Shown one piece after another: positions 37,418 to 45,360 of a DNA stretch of 64,000 nucleotides. Made by a program: the position numbers and the translations under genes. Where the stretch lies: NCBI GenBank assembly GCA_963809795.1, contig CAWELN010000005.1, positions 62,001 to 126,000 on the forward strand, written 5' to 3'. The notes beneath the pieces were generated by a model. The model saw only the letters and a program-made list of their open reading frames with translations, was not told the DNA's origin and searched no databases. The stretch comes from DASUAS01 sp963809795. GTDB taxonomy: Bacteria > Actinomycetota > Acidimicrobiia > IMCC26256 > DASPTH01. Positions within the stretch are counted from its first letter, which is position 1; each line of letters starts with the position of its first letter.

Positions 37418-39474
37418 CCAGCACCGTCGTCGAACCCGACGCCGCCCGTTCCCCCGTCGCGCCCCCGGTGCCGACGCGCGCCGAGGACCGTCACGGCGAC
37501 GGCGCGCGGCGCGCCCGGCGCGGCCGGGTACGCGCGTTCCTACGCGGCCGGCCCGGCGACCCGGCGTGGGTCCGACCGTCGTTGCTCCTGCTGCTCGTGG
37601 CCACCGCGGTGCTCTACGTGTGGGGCCTCGGCGCGTCGGGCTGGGCGAACACCTACTACTCGGCCGCGGTCCAGGCCGGCACGAAGAGTTGGAAGGCGTT
37701 CTTCTTCGGTTCGTTCGACGCATCGAACTTCGTCACCGTCGACAAGGCGCCCGCGTCGCTGTGGGTGATGGAGCTGTCGGCGCGGCTCTTCGGCGTCAGC
37801 GCGTGGAGCATCCTCGTACCGCAGGCGCTCGAGGGCGTCGCCACGGTGGGGATCCTCTACCTCGCGGTCCGCCGGTGGTTCTCGGCCGGGTCCGCGCTGC
37901 TGGCCGGTGCGGTGCTCGCGCTGACGCCCGTCGCCGCGCTGATGTTCCGCTTCAACAACCCCGACGCGCTGCTCGTGCTGTTCCTGGTGGGCGGCGCCTA
38001 CGCGATGATCCGCGCCCTCGAGCGCGGCAGCACCTGGTGGTTGGTGCTGGCGTTCTCGCTCGTCGGCTTCGGGTTCCTGGCCAAGATGCTGCAGGCGCTC
38101 CTCGTGGTGCCCGCGTTCGGTCTCGTCTACCTCGTCGCGGCACCGGTCTCGTTGCGCCGACGCGTCGTGCAACTGACGGCCGCGTGCGGTGCGCTGCTCG
38201 CGTCGGCCGGATGGTGGATCGCGATCGTCGAGCTGTGGCCGGCGGCGTCGCGCCCGTACATCGGCGGCTCGCAGACCAACAGCGTCCTCGAGCTGATCTT
38301 CGGGTACAACGGCTTCGGCCGCCTCACCGGCAACGAGACGGGCAGCGTCGGCGGGGCCGGTGGTCAGGCCGGACGTTGGGGTGCCACCGGCCTCACCCGC
38401 ATGTTCGGCGCCGAGTTCGGCACCCAGATCTCGTGGCTGCTGCCGGCCGCGCTCATCCTGCTCGTCGCCGGTCTCGCGTGGCGCGGCTCGCTCCCCCGCA
38501 CCGACCGCGTGCGCGCCGCGTTCGTCCTCTGGGGCGGCTGGCTCCTCGTCACCGGACTCGTGTTCAGCCTGGGCAAGGGGATCATCCACCAGTACTACTC
38601 CGTGGCCCTCGCGCCGGCGATCGGCGCGATCGTCGGCATGGCCGGCGGCATGCTGTGGAAGCGGCGCCACGACGTGAAGGCGCGCGCGGTGCTCGCGGGC
38701 GTCGTGGTCGCCACGTCGATCTGGGCCTTCGACCTGCTCGGACACACCCCACAGTGGAACCCGTGGTTGCGCGGGACACTCCTGCTCGTCGGCGTCCTCG
38801 TCGCCGGCGCCCTGCTGGCCGCGCACCTCGTGCACGGCCGCGCCCTCGTGGCGCTCGCGCTGGCTGCGATCGCAGTCGTGCTCGCGGCGCCCGCGGGCTA
38901 CACGCTCTCGACCGTGAACACCCCGCACACCGGCGCCATCCCGACTGCCGGTCCTGCGGGTGCGAGCAGCATGGGGATACCCGGGGGCGGGCCCGGCGGC
39001 TTCCGGGGCGCGGGGAACGGTGGTCCCGGAGGAGTCGGCGCCCCGGCGACCGGCGGATTCGGAGCCACCGCGGGCGGACCGCCGGCGAACGGTCGCGGCG
39101 CGGGCGGGCTCCTCAACGGGAGCACCGCGAGCGCGGCGCTGCGGCAGCTGCTCGACGCCGACAGCAGCTCGTACACCTGGGTCGCGGCCACCGTCGGGGC
39201 GAACCAGGCCGCCGGCTACCAGCTCGCCACCGACGACCCGATCATGGCGATCGGCGGCTTCAACGGCACCGACCCGACCCCCACCCTGGCCCAGTTCCAG
39301 CAGTACGTGCGGGAGGGCCGGATCCACTACTTCATCGGTGGTGGCGGCTTCGGCGGTGGCGGCGGCGGGACCACGAGCACCTCGGCGCAGATCTCGTCGT
39401 GGGTGAGCGCCAACTTCTCCAGCCGGACGGTGGGTGGCGTGACCGTCTACGACCTCACGACGGGCGCCGCCTGA
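37414..39474 (+). CDS. ArnT/PMT-type glycosyltransferase, YkcB-like
   Basis: 686-residue integral membrane GT-C enzyme transferring sugars from polyprenyl phosphate. The first extracytoplasmic loop has the family motif ASGWANTYYSAAVQAGTKSWKAFFFGSFDAS with acidic residues after it (VTVDKAP), then about 11 helices. Residues about 510-575 form a long Gly/Pro/Ala-rich extracellular stretch, and a second Gly run (GGGGFGGGGGG) follows near 650, around a C-terminal globular domain (YTWVAATVGANQAAGYQLATDDPIMAIGGFNG). This pairs with the GT2-GtrA protein as in YkcC/YkcB. It probably decorates a wall or membrane glycan. Confidence 0.9.
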   Translation: MTSTVVEPDAARSPVAPPVPTRAEDRHGDGARRARRGRVRAFLRGRPGDPAWVRPSLLLLLVATAVLYVWGLGASGWANTYYSAAVQAGTKSWKAFFFGSFDASNFVTVDKAPASLWVMELSARLFGVSAWSILVPQALEGVATVGILYLAVRRWFSAGSALLAGAVLALTPVAALMFRFNNPDALLVLFLVGGAYAMIRALERGSTWWLVLAFSLVGFGFLAKMLQALLVVPAFGLVYLVAAPVSLRRRVVQLTAACGALLASAGWWIAIVELWPAASRPYIGGSQTNSVLELIFGYNGFGRLTGNETGSVGGAGGQAGRWGATGLTRMFGAEFGTQISWLLPAALILLVAGLAWRGSLPRTDRVRAAFVLWGGWLLVTGLVFSLGKGIIHQYYSVALAPAIGAIVGMAGGMLWKRRHDVKARAVLAGVVVATSIWAFDLLGHTPQWNPWLRGTLLLVGVLVAGALLAAHLVHGRALVALALAAIAVVLAAPAGYTLSTVNTPHTGAIPTAGPAGASSMGIPGGGPGGFRGAGNGGPGGVGAPATGGFGATAGGPPANGRGAGGLLNGSTASAALRQLLDADSSSYTWVAATVGANQAAGYQLATDDPIMAIGGFNGTDPTPTLAQFQQYVREGRIHYFIGGGGFGGGGGGTTSTSAQISSWVSANFSSRTVGGVTVYDLTTGAA

Positions 39475-39502
39475 TCGACCCACTACTAAAGTCCGCGAAA
39501 TC

Positions 39503-40264
39503 ATGACAATGAGCAGCGCGAATGACGACGCGGCTGCGGACCAGCAGATCCGGATGCCGAAGACCGGTGAGGTCGTCGCCGACCGGCTGCGGCGCCGCAT
39601 CGCGCGCGGCGAGCTGCAGATCGGCGCGCGGCTGCCACCGGAGGACGAGCTCACCGAGGTGTTCGGCATCGCCCGCACCACGCTGCGCGAGGCGCTGCGC
39701 ATCCTCGAGTCGCAGGGCCTGCTGGAGATCCGGCGCGGCCGTACCGGAGGACCGGTCGTCACCATGCCGAAGATCGACTCCCTCGCCGAGGGGCTCGCGG
39801 TGACGCTGCAGCTGCAGGGCACGACCGCGGGCGACCTCGACGGGGCGCGGCAGCTCATCGAGCCCCGCCTCGCCGCCCGGCTCGCCGAGTCGCACACCGC
39901 CGACGACCTCACCGCGCTGGGTGCCGCCGCCGAGCGCGCCGCGGTGGCGGCCGACGCGTTCGACCGGGTGGCGTTCGGTGCCGCCGCGCTCCGGATGCAC
40001 GAGACGCTCATCGAGCGCGCGGGCAACACGACCTTGGCCACCATCTCGCACCTCCTCCACTCGCTGGTCGCGGAGTACTACCTCCGGTCGGCCGCCGCCT
40101 CCGATCAGGAGAAGATGCAGCGCGCGGTCCGCTCCTACCGCAAACTGGTGCGGCTCATCGACGCCGGCGACGCCGCCGCGGCGGAGGACCACTGGCGGAA
40201 GCAGATGACCTTCACCATCGACGGTTGGGTGCGCAACCAGCGCGTCGAGCTCTTCGGCAACTAG
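39503..40264 (+). CDS. GntR-family transcriptional regulator (FadR/FCD type)
   Basis: 253 residues. N-terminal winged helix: VVADRLRRRIARGELQIGARLPPEDELTEVFGIARTTLREALRILESQGLLEIRRGRTGGPVV. C-terminal all-helical FCD ligand domain with LIEPRLAARLAES, HETLIERAGN and EDHWRKQM, usually binding acyl-CoA or organic acids through a metal. It stands alone 28 bp after the glycosyltransferase operon. It is one candidate for the protein that reads the shared operator motif at 45314, 51995 and 62114, though no link is shown. Confidence 0.92.
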   Translation: MTMSSANDDAAADQQIRMPKTGEVVADRLRRRIARGELQIGARLPPEDELTEVFGIARTTLREALRILESQGLLEIRRGRTGGPVVTMPKIDSLAEGLAVTLQLQGTTAGDLDGARQLIEPRLAARLAESHTADDLTALGAAAERAAVAADAFDRVAFGAAALRMHETLIERAGNTTLATISHLLHSLVAEYYLRSAAASDQEKMQRAVRSYRKLVRLIDAGDAAAAEDHWRKQMTFTIDGWVRNQRVELFGN

Positions 40265-40402
40265 TCCCGCGTCAGGCCACGTTTGCCTCGTTGGCGGCGT
40301 GACTCCGATCCGGCGATATGGGACGGCGACTCGATCGCCGGGACGCTCCGAGTTCCTCGAAAATCGTTCGCTTCGTAGCGCTCGCGTTGATCACGATGGG
40401 TC

Positions 40403-41239
40403 ATGCCCACGGAAGTCGCCACGATGGTCGCTCCGGAGAACGTCCTAGAGCGCGCCGGCTCGTTCCTCGAGAGCGATCCGGTCCGACACAACGTGATCCT
40501 GACACTGCTCGAGGCCCGTGTCGCCCAGCCAGAACCGGGTCGGTACTGGGTCGCCCAGGTCGATGGCCGCGTCAGCGGAGTCGCGCTGCAATCGCCCACT
40601 CATTTCTTCGCGACAGTGACTCCCATGGCACGCGATGTCGTAGCCGCGGTCGTCGATGCCATCGTCGATCTCGATGTGTACCTGCCAGGAGTGAACGGCG
40701 AGGCCGCCACCGCGGCACGCTTCGCAGGACATTGGACCGAATGCACGGGATCGGCAGCTCATCCCGTCCAGGGACAACGCATCTACGAGGTCGACAACGT
40801 CGTTCCGACACCTCTCAGCACGGGCCGCCTCCGTTCGGCGACAAGCCGGGATCGCGACTTGCTCGTTGCATGGTTCGAAGCCTTCGAAGTCGAATCCCGA
40901 GCCTCGGGAGGGCATTCAGCGGCTGACGTCGTCGAGCGTCGCCTCCCCGCGGGGCACCTCTGGATATGGGACAACGGCGAACCCGTCGCGATGTGCGGCC
41001 TTTCTGACCCGGTGGCGGGGGTTGTTCGCGTCGGACCCGTCTACACACCACCCGAAGCACGGCGCCGCGGCCACGCATCCGGACTCGTCGCGGCTGCCTC
41101 GAGCGCTGTCCGAGCAAGACGCCTACGTTCGATTCTGTACACCGATCTCGGCAACGCCACATCCAACTCGATCTACCGCGCGATCGGCTATCACGCGGTC
41201 GAGGAAGTGCTCCGATACGACTTCAACGCCACACCCTGA
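40403..41239 (+). CDS. GNAT family N-acetyltransferase
   Basis: 278 residues. The N-terminal half is a degenerate GNAT-like region (MVAPENVLERAGSFLESDPVRHNVILTLLEARV). The C-terminal half has the acetyl-CoA site VGPVYTPPEARRRGHASGLVAAASSAVRARRLRSILYTDLGNATSNSIYRAIGYHAVEE (motif A RRRGHA plus the NSIYRAIGY motif B). Substrate unknown. Codons here are visibly less GC-biased at third positions than in neighbouring operons, and a 20-bp repeat follows its stop, both hinting at acquisition. Confidence 0.88.
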   Translation: MPTEVATMVAPENVLERAGSFLESDPVRHNVILTLLEARVAQPEPGRYWVAQVDGRVSGVALQSPTHFFATVTPMARDVVAAVVDAIVDLDVYLPGVNGEAATAARFAGHWTECTGSAAHPVQGQRIYEVDNVVPTPLSTGRLRSATSRDRDLLVAWFEAFEVESRASGGHSAADVVERRLPAGHLWIWDNGEPVAMCGLSDPVAGVVRVGPVYTPPEARRRGHASGLVAAASSAVRARRLRSILYTDLGNATSNSIYRAIGYHAVEEVLRYDFNATP

Positions 41240-41256
41240 GCCGGCGTTCGGGGGCG
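41235..41256. repeat. Short intergenic repeat, copy 1
   Basis: CCTGAGCCGGCGTTCGGGGG directly spanning the GNAT stop codon. Related copies lie at 41818-41843 and 42752-42776, each between single genes. See the findings. Confidence 0.7.
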
Positions 41257-41270
41257 GTCATCGCGCGAGC

Positions 41271-41792
41271 ATGAGGGACATGGAAGGGCCCGGAGGGCAG
41301 TACACCGACCTACAGCCCGAGGACGAGCGCACTGCGCTCGTGCAGCGTCTTGATTGGTACCGAGGAGCCGCAGAGTTCGCGTTGACGGATCTTCGATGGA
41401 AGGAGGCCTCCGCGACCTTGCTTCCCGCGACGGACCTGACCATCGCCGGGATCGTCAAGCACCTGGCCTGGGCAGAAGACCGCTGGTTCCAAGGCCGGCT
41501 CCTCGGTGTTCCGATGCCAGCGCCGTGGAACGCGCCCGGAGCCGACGATCCCGACCGAGCGCTGCGCCTTGACGAGACGGACACCGTTGACGGCATCGCG
41601 CAGCTCTACCGGTCGGCGTGCGCTCGGAGCCGAGCCGCTGTCGCCCGATGCGGTTCACTCGACCGAGTCGCAGCGGTTCCGTCATTCGGCATTGGGCCGG
41701 TGAATCTGCGCTGGATCCTCGTCCACATGATCGACGAGACCGCACGCCATGCTGGTCACCTTGACCTTCTCAGGGATTGCCTACCGGAATAG
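41271..41792 (+). CDS. DinB-like (DUF664) protein
   Basis: 173 residues, four-helix bundle of the DinB/mycothiol-transferase superfamily: LVQRLDWYRGAAEFALTDLRWKEAS, IAGIVKHLAWAEDRWFQGRL with the first metal histidine, and the pair WILVHMIDETARHAGHLDLLRDCL supplying the two others (HxxDExxRHxGH). The actinobacterial DUF664 clade often acts as mycothiol- or bacillithiol-dependent S-transferases in detoxification. Starts ATG 41271 after repeat copy 1. Confidence 0.9.
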   Translation: MRDMEGPGGQYTDLQPEDERTALVQRLDWYRGAAEFALTDLRWKEASATLLPATDLTIAGIVKHLAWAEDRWFQGRLLGVPMPAPWNAPGADDPDRALRLDETDTVDGIAQLYRSACARSRAAVARCGSLDRVAAVPSFGIGPVNLRWILVHMIDETARHAGHLDLLRDCLPE

Positions 41793-41817
41793 ATCCTCGC
41801 TCGTGCGACAAACGCGT

Positions 41818-41843
41818 CACTGAGCCGGCGTTTCGGGGCAGGG
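41818..41843. repeat. Short intergenic repeat, copy 2
   Basis: CACTGAGCCGGCGTTTCGGG plus GCAGGG, 26 bp after the DinB-like stop; one extra T relative to copies 1 and 3. Confidence 0.7.
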
Positions 41844-41942
41844 TGCGTTGATCATCGTGGCGTCAGCGTGTCTTGACGTACAACACGATCCGCGCTCGCC
41901 GTACTGCAGCTGGCCGGCTGATGACCATTGGTCATCTGGTGA

Positions 41943-42716
41943 TCATCTGGCCGCGACGAGAGCCTGCGCGCGTGAGATGGCCTGCTCGAACGGCGGACCG
42001 ACGAACACCACGGCGCGGTGGACGCCCAGATCCTCCAAGTGGGCCAACGCGGCAGGGTTGGGTGGTGCCGAGACGGTCACCAGGAACCGGGCGGGATCGC
42101 CCCCCGCCTCGGCGTGGGCGGAGCGGGCCACGTCGAGCAGCGCCGGCAACCGAGGTCCGCCAGGCAGGTTGACACCATCGCCAACCGCACCGGCCAGCGC
42201 GGCCATCTTGGGGCCGAACCCGCCCACGACGATGGGAGGGACGGGCTCGGGTCGCAGAAAACCTTCGGCGCCCCCGCGGTGGCCTCGCCACACCGCTCTG
42301 AGCGTGGCGACCTGGTCGGCGACCTCCGCCCGACGGCGAGCATCGCCCGACACCTCACGCCCAAGTGCCTCCTGCTCGGCCGCGTACGGGGTGTCGCGCC
42401 CCCCGCCGGCCCCGATGCCGAGCAGGAGTCGCCCGCCGCTGAGCTCCTGGAGCGTGGCGGCCATGACCGCCAACGTCCCTGCCGGCCGGTTCGCCACGTT
42501 GAGCACGAGTGGCCCCACCATGATGCGGGGAACGGTGGCTGCGACCGCCGTGAGCGTCGTCCAGCACTCGAGAACCCGGTCGCGTCCATGCACCGAGCCA
42601 GCCAGATGGTCGTAGAGCCACACGCCCCCGAAGCCGGCCTCGCCAGCTGCGGTGGCACCAGCAAGCACTTCGTCAACGCGAACGCCGAACGGATCGAACA
42701 AGAGGTCGACCTCCAC
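41943..42716 (-). CDS. LLM-class (F420-type) oxidoreductase
   Basis: 257 residues: VEVDLLFDPFGVRVDEVLAGATAAGEAGFGGVWLYDH, VGPLVLNVANRPAGTLAVMAATLQELSGGRLLLGIGAGGGRD, PPIVVGGFGPKMAALAG, GDGVNLPGG. Shorter than typical LLM enzymes (about 300), with a compact C-terminus. Likely F420- or FMN-dependent. Opposite in strand to its neighbours and flanked by repeat copies 2 and 3. Confidence 0.9.
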   Translation of the reverse strand: MEVDLLFDPFGVRVDEVLAGATAAGEAGFGGVWLYDHLAGSVHGRDRVLECWTTLTAVAATVPRIMVGPLVLNVANRPAGTLAVMAATLQELSGGRLLLGIGAGGGRDTPYAAEQEALGREVSGDARRRAEVADQVATLRAVWRGHRGGAEGFLRPEPVPPIVVGGFGPKMAALAGAVGDGVNLPGGPRLPALLDVARSAHAEAGGDPARFLVTVSAPPNPAALAHLEDLGVHRAVVFVGPPFEQAISRAQALVAAR

Positions 42717-42751
42717 CCGCCGAGCATGTCAGAACCGACCTGCGGTGTGCC

Positions 42752-42776
42752 CCCTGAGCCGGCGTTCGGGGACAGG
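42752..42776. repeat. Short intergenic repeat, copy 3
   Basis: CCCTGAGCCGGCGTTCGGGG plus ACAGG, upstream of the LLM gene start. The rest of the 42717-42961 gap shows no supported gene. Confidence 0.7.
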
Positions 42777-42961
42777 TCGCGACGCGGCTCGGCTTCACCG
42801 CTGCGTCTGCCTACCGCGGATCGTGCGCCGAGACCATGGCCTCACCGCCGCCCACAGGCACACACTGGTTGCCCGATCCGGTGTGGTCAGGCTCGCCTGC
42901 AGCGAGGTATCTGGAAGCTCCCTGAGTCCGGTGCGGCGCGCCCGGACGCCTTGCGCTGGTG

Positions 42962-43213
42962 TCAGGACCTCGACCTGTACGTGACCCATGCGTACCGGAC
43001 AAGGAAGAAACCACCGACGAGAAGTAGGGCAACGAGGCCTGCCGCGACGGTGACGACGATGAGGTTGGGACCCTCTTCCCCGTTCGGGGCACGAGTGGCG
43101 GTCGCGGACTCGGTGCGCGCGTAGGCACCGTTCGGAGCGAGCAATACCGCGGCTGCTCCGAGCAGCACGATCGCGGCGAGATGCACTGGCCGGATGCTGC
43201 GAAGCGTCGCCAC
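42962..43213 (-). CDS. Small membrane protein with signal peptide (83 aa)
   Basis: GTG start at 43213 behind a strong GAGGAGC ribosome site. Residues 7-29 are a signal-like segment (IRPVHLAAIVLLGAAAVLLAPNGAYA), then a short hydrophilic stretch and a C-terminal membrane helix (LIVVTVAAGLVALLLVGGFFLVRYA) with a basic end (YRSRS). This is a type I small membrane protein; no family recognised. Faces the alpha/beta hydrolase across a 291-bp divergent gap in which I see no other gene. Confidence 0.6.
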   Translation of the reverse strand: MATLRSIRPVHLAAIVLLGAAAVLLAPNGAYARTESATATRAPNGEEGPNLIVVTVAAGLVALLLVGGFFLVRYAWVTYRSRS

Positions 43214-43504
43214 GTCAAAGCTCCTCAGGCAAGGTCGCCGCCGGCCCTCGTGTATTTCGGTCATCTCCACCAGTGTGCCGAACACGTCGGGTCGGAGCCG
43301 AGAGTTCGCCTACCCGGACACCGGAAGACAGCTCGGCCCCACACCCAGTGTCGTGTCGCCGCACCCGCGTTCTGGGGCGCCTTGGCGCGTTGTTCTGGCC
43401 CGGCGAACACGCTGGCGACGCGAGCGCATCGCGGACAATCTGTGAGGGTGCGCGGGGCCGGAGCGGCCGGCCGAGTGATCATGAAAGAGACAGAGGAGGA
43501 CGAG

Positions 43505-44236
43505 ATGGCTGGTGAGACTCCGACGATCGTGTTGGTCCATGGTGCGTGGGCCGACGCCACCGGCTGGGAGCCGGAGATCCGCGCCCTGCAGGAGCGCGGG
43601 TACTCCGTCATCGGGTTTGGCAACCCGCTGCGCGATCTCGCCGGTGACGCCGCGTACCTTGCCGACTTCCTGCGGACGCTCAGCGGGCCGATCGTGCTCG
43701 TCGGCCACTCCTACGGCGGGAATGTGATCTCCGTCGCCGCAGTCGGCAACGAGCAGGTCAAGGCGCTCGTCTACATCAACGGTTGGATGTGCGACGTGGG
43801 CGAAAGCCAGCAGGAACTTCTTGAGAAGTTCGAAGGCAGCCTCGTGGGGCCGTCGATCCGGCCCGTCCCGTTCACCAACCCTGACGGGAGCGAAGGCGCC
43901 GACCTCTATCTCGCCGCCGACGCGTTTCCTGAAGCCTTCGCCGCCGACGTCGATCCGAAGACGGCGGCAGTCATGGCCGCGGCACAGCGGCCCTACGCCG
44001 CCGCCGCCTTCGCCGCCACGCCGTCCGCTCCACCAGCGTGGAAGACACTGCCGTGCTGGTATTTGCTCGGCACCGACGACAAGGCGATCCCACCGGCGCT
44101 GCAGCGATTCATGGCCGAGCGCGCGAACGCGACGATTGTGGAGGTGCCGGCTTCGCACGTCTCGTTCGTGTCCCAGCCCGAGGCCGCGACCCAAATCGTC
44201 CTCCAGGCGGTCGAGGCAACCGCCGCGGCCGGCTGA
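43505..44236 (+). CDS. Alpha/beta hydrolase (EstC/salicylate esterase-like)
   Basis: 243 residues. Starts MAGETPTIVLVHGAWADATGWEPEI (HG oxyanion hole), nucleophile elbow VGHSYGGNVIS, acid in LLGTDDKAIPPALQ and catalytic histidine in VPASHVSFVSQP. This pattern is the common actinobacterial EstC-type esterase. GGAGGACGAG ribosome site supports ATG 43505. Confidence 0.93.
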   Translation: MAGETPTIVLVHGAWADATGWEPEIRALQERGYSVIGFGNPLRDLAGDAAYLADFLRTLSGPIVLVGHSYGGNVISVAAVGNEQVKALVYINGWMCDVGESQQELLEKFEGSLVGPSIRPVPFTNPDGSEGADLYLAADAFPEAFAADVDPKTAAVMAAAQRPYAAAAFAATPSAPPAWKTLPCWYLLGTDDKAIPPALQRFMAERANATIVEVPASHVSFVSQPEAATQIVLQAVEATAAAG

Positions 44237-44301
44237 GCCGCGCAGCCCACGATCTCTCGCGTTCTGGCTGCGGCAACCTTCGAGAGCCGGGCGCGCCAGT
44301 T

Positions 44302-45294
44302 CTAGCTCTCGTCACCCACGCGTGCGACCGCGCCGTGCTCGCGCCGCGCCGGGAGCGACCACACCTCCTGGTCCTCGCCCCACCCCGTTCCCGCGCCCGC
44401 GACCGTCCAGCGCAGCATGGTGTTGACGGTGAGGCCGCTGCCGCCCCCGCTCAACGCCATGCGGCTGACCGCGTCGGCGGTTGCGTGCAGCTCGCGCCCG
44501 TCGGTGTCGACCGCGTCGAGGAGGATGTGCGCCACGCCGTCGGTGCGCTCGTCGCGCTGGTTGACCCGACGGGCGCGTGTGAGTCGCCGTAGCCGGCCGT
44601 CGCGCACGAGGTAGCCGCTCAGCAGCTCCTCGGTCTCGTCGAGGTGGGTCGGCGGCCGACAGAAGGCGAGGAACGCCTCGTCGGGCGACACCGCGCCGAA
44701 GCAGTAGCTGAAGCGCGTGCGCCGGCCGAGCAGCTCCGGGCGGCGACCCCACGAGCGGTCGCGCACCGAGAGGCAGTCGACGGGCACGCGCTCACCGAGG
44801 AGCTGCAGCTCGCCGGTGACGCGTCCGTGCTGGTCGTAGTGCGCCGAGCCGGTGAACGGCGGCGCGCCCTGGAGGTGCGGCACCGGCGGCGAGATCCCCT
44901 CGAAGCGGAGGTCGGCGACGAAGTCGTCCTGGTCGCGGAAGCGGTAGCCGAGGTCGTAGACCAGGCCCGGCTCCACCATGCGGACCGACACGCCGTTGGA
45001 GAACGTGACCGAGCGGAGGTCGAGGGGCTCGGGCAGCGGTTGGTGGGTGAGGAACCCGTAGTACGGCAACTCCCACGGCAGCCAGCCCGACGCGTCGTAC
45101 ACGAACGCGCCCCCGCTCGAGGAGCCCGCGTTCGGCCGCACCTGCACGTAGAGCCACCCCGCCAGCGCGCGGTCGGGCACCGCGAACGACCACCACGTGG
45201 TCTCGGTCCAGTCGCGCTGGGGGCCGGGCTCGTGCAGTTCGTCGTCGGCCGGGGTGAAGCGGAGGTGCTCGTCGAACGGGAAGTCGGTGGTCAC
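44302..45294 (-). CDS. AttH/DUF7064-like protein (paralogue 2)
   Basis: 330 residues: VTTDFPFDEHLRFTPADDELHEPG, TTWWSFAVPDRALAGWLYVQVRPN, then the family hallmark SVRDRSWGRRPE and FSYCFGAVSPDEAFLAF. A more distant relative of the proteins at 34491 and 62218, sharing the DRSWG core and the strand-rich build. Divergent from the phosphotransferase operon with 66 bp between, which contains the shared 21-bp motif. Function not established. Confidence 0.7.
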   Translation of the reverse strand: MTTDFPFDEHLRFTPADDELHEPGPQRDWTETTWWSFAVPDRALAGWLYVQVRPNAGSSSGGAFVYDASGWLPWELPYYGFLTHQPLPEPLDLRSVTFSNGVSVRMVEPGLVYDLGYRFRDQDDFVADLRFEGISPPVPHLQGAPPFTGSAHYDQHGRVTGELQLLGERVPVDCLSVRDRSWGRRPELLGRRTRFSYCFGAVSPDEAFLAFCRPPTHLDETEELLSGYLVRDGRLRRLTRARRVNQRDERTDGVAHILLDAVDTDGRELHATADAVSRMALSGGGSGLTVNTMLRWTVAGAGTGWGEDQEVWSLPARREHGAVARVGDES

Positions 45295-45313
45295 GCGGCC
45301 CCCTGTGGTCGCC

Positions 45314-45334
45314 GGAAAAGAGAGTACTGTTTTC
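45314..45334. promoter_or_regulatory. Operator-like motif, site A
   Basis: GGAAAAGAGAGTACTGTTTT plus C, an imperfect palindrome centred on AGTACT, in the 66-bp gap between divergent genes starting at 45294 and 45361. Matches 17 of 21 positions of site B at 51995. Such an A/T-rich word stands out in this GC-rich DNA. Confidence 0.55.
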
Positions 45335-45360
45335 GCGCGTCCGGGTCATTCGGGGGGAGC

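Noticed and set aside
41235..42776. Integron attC sites between the GNAT, DinB and LLM genes
   Set aside because: The repeat lacks GTTRRRY/RYYYAAC core sites and the long imperfect inverted repeat of attC, and no integrase is present.
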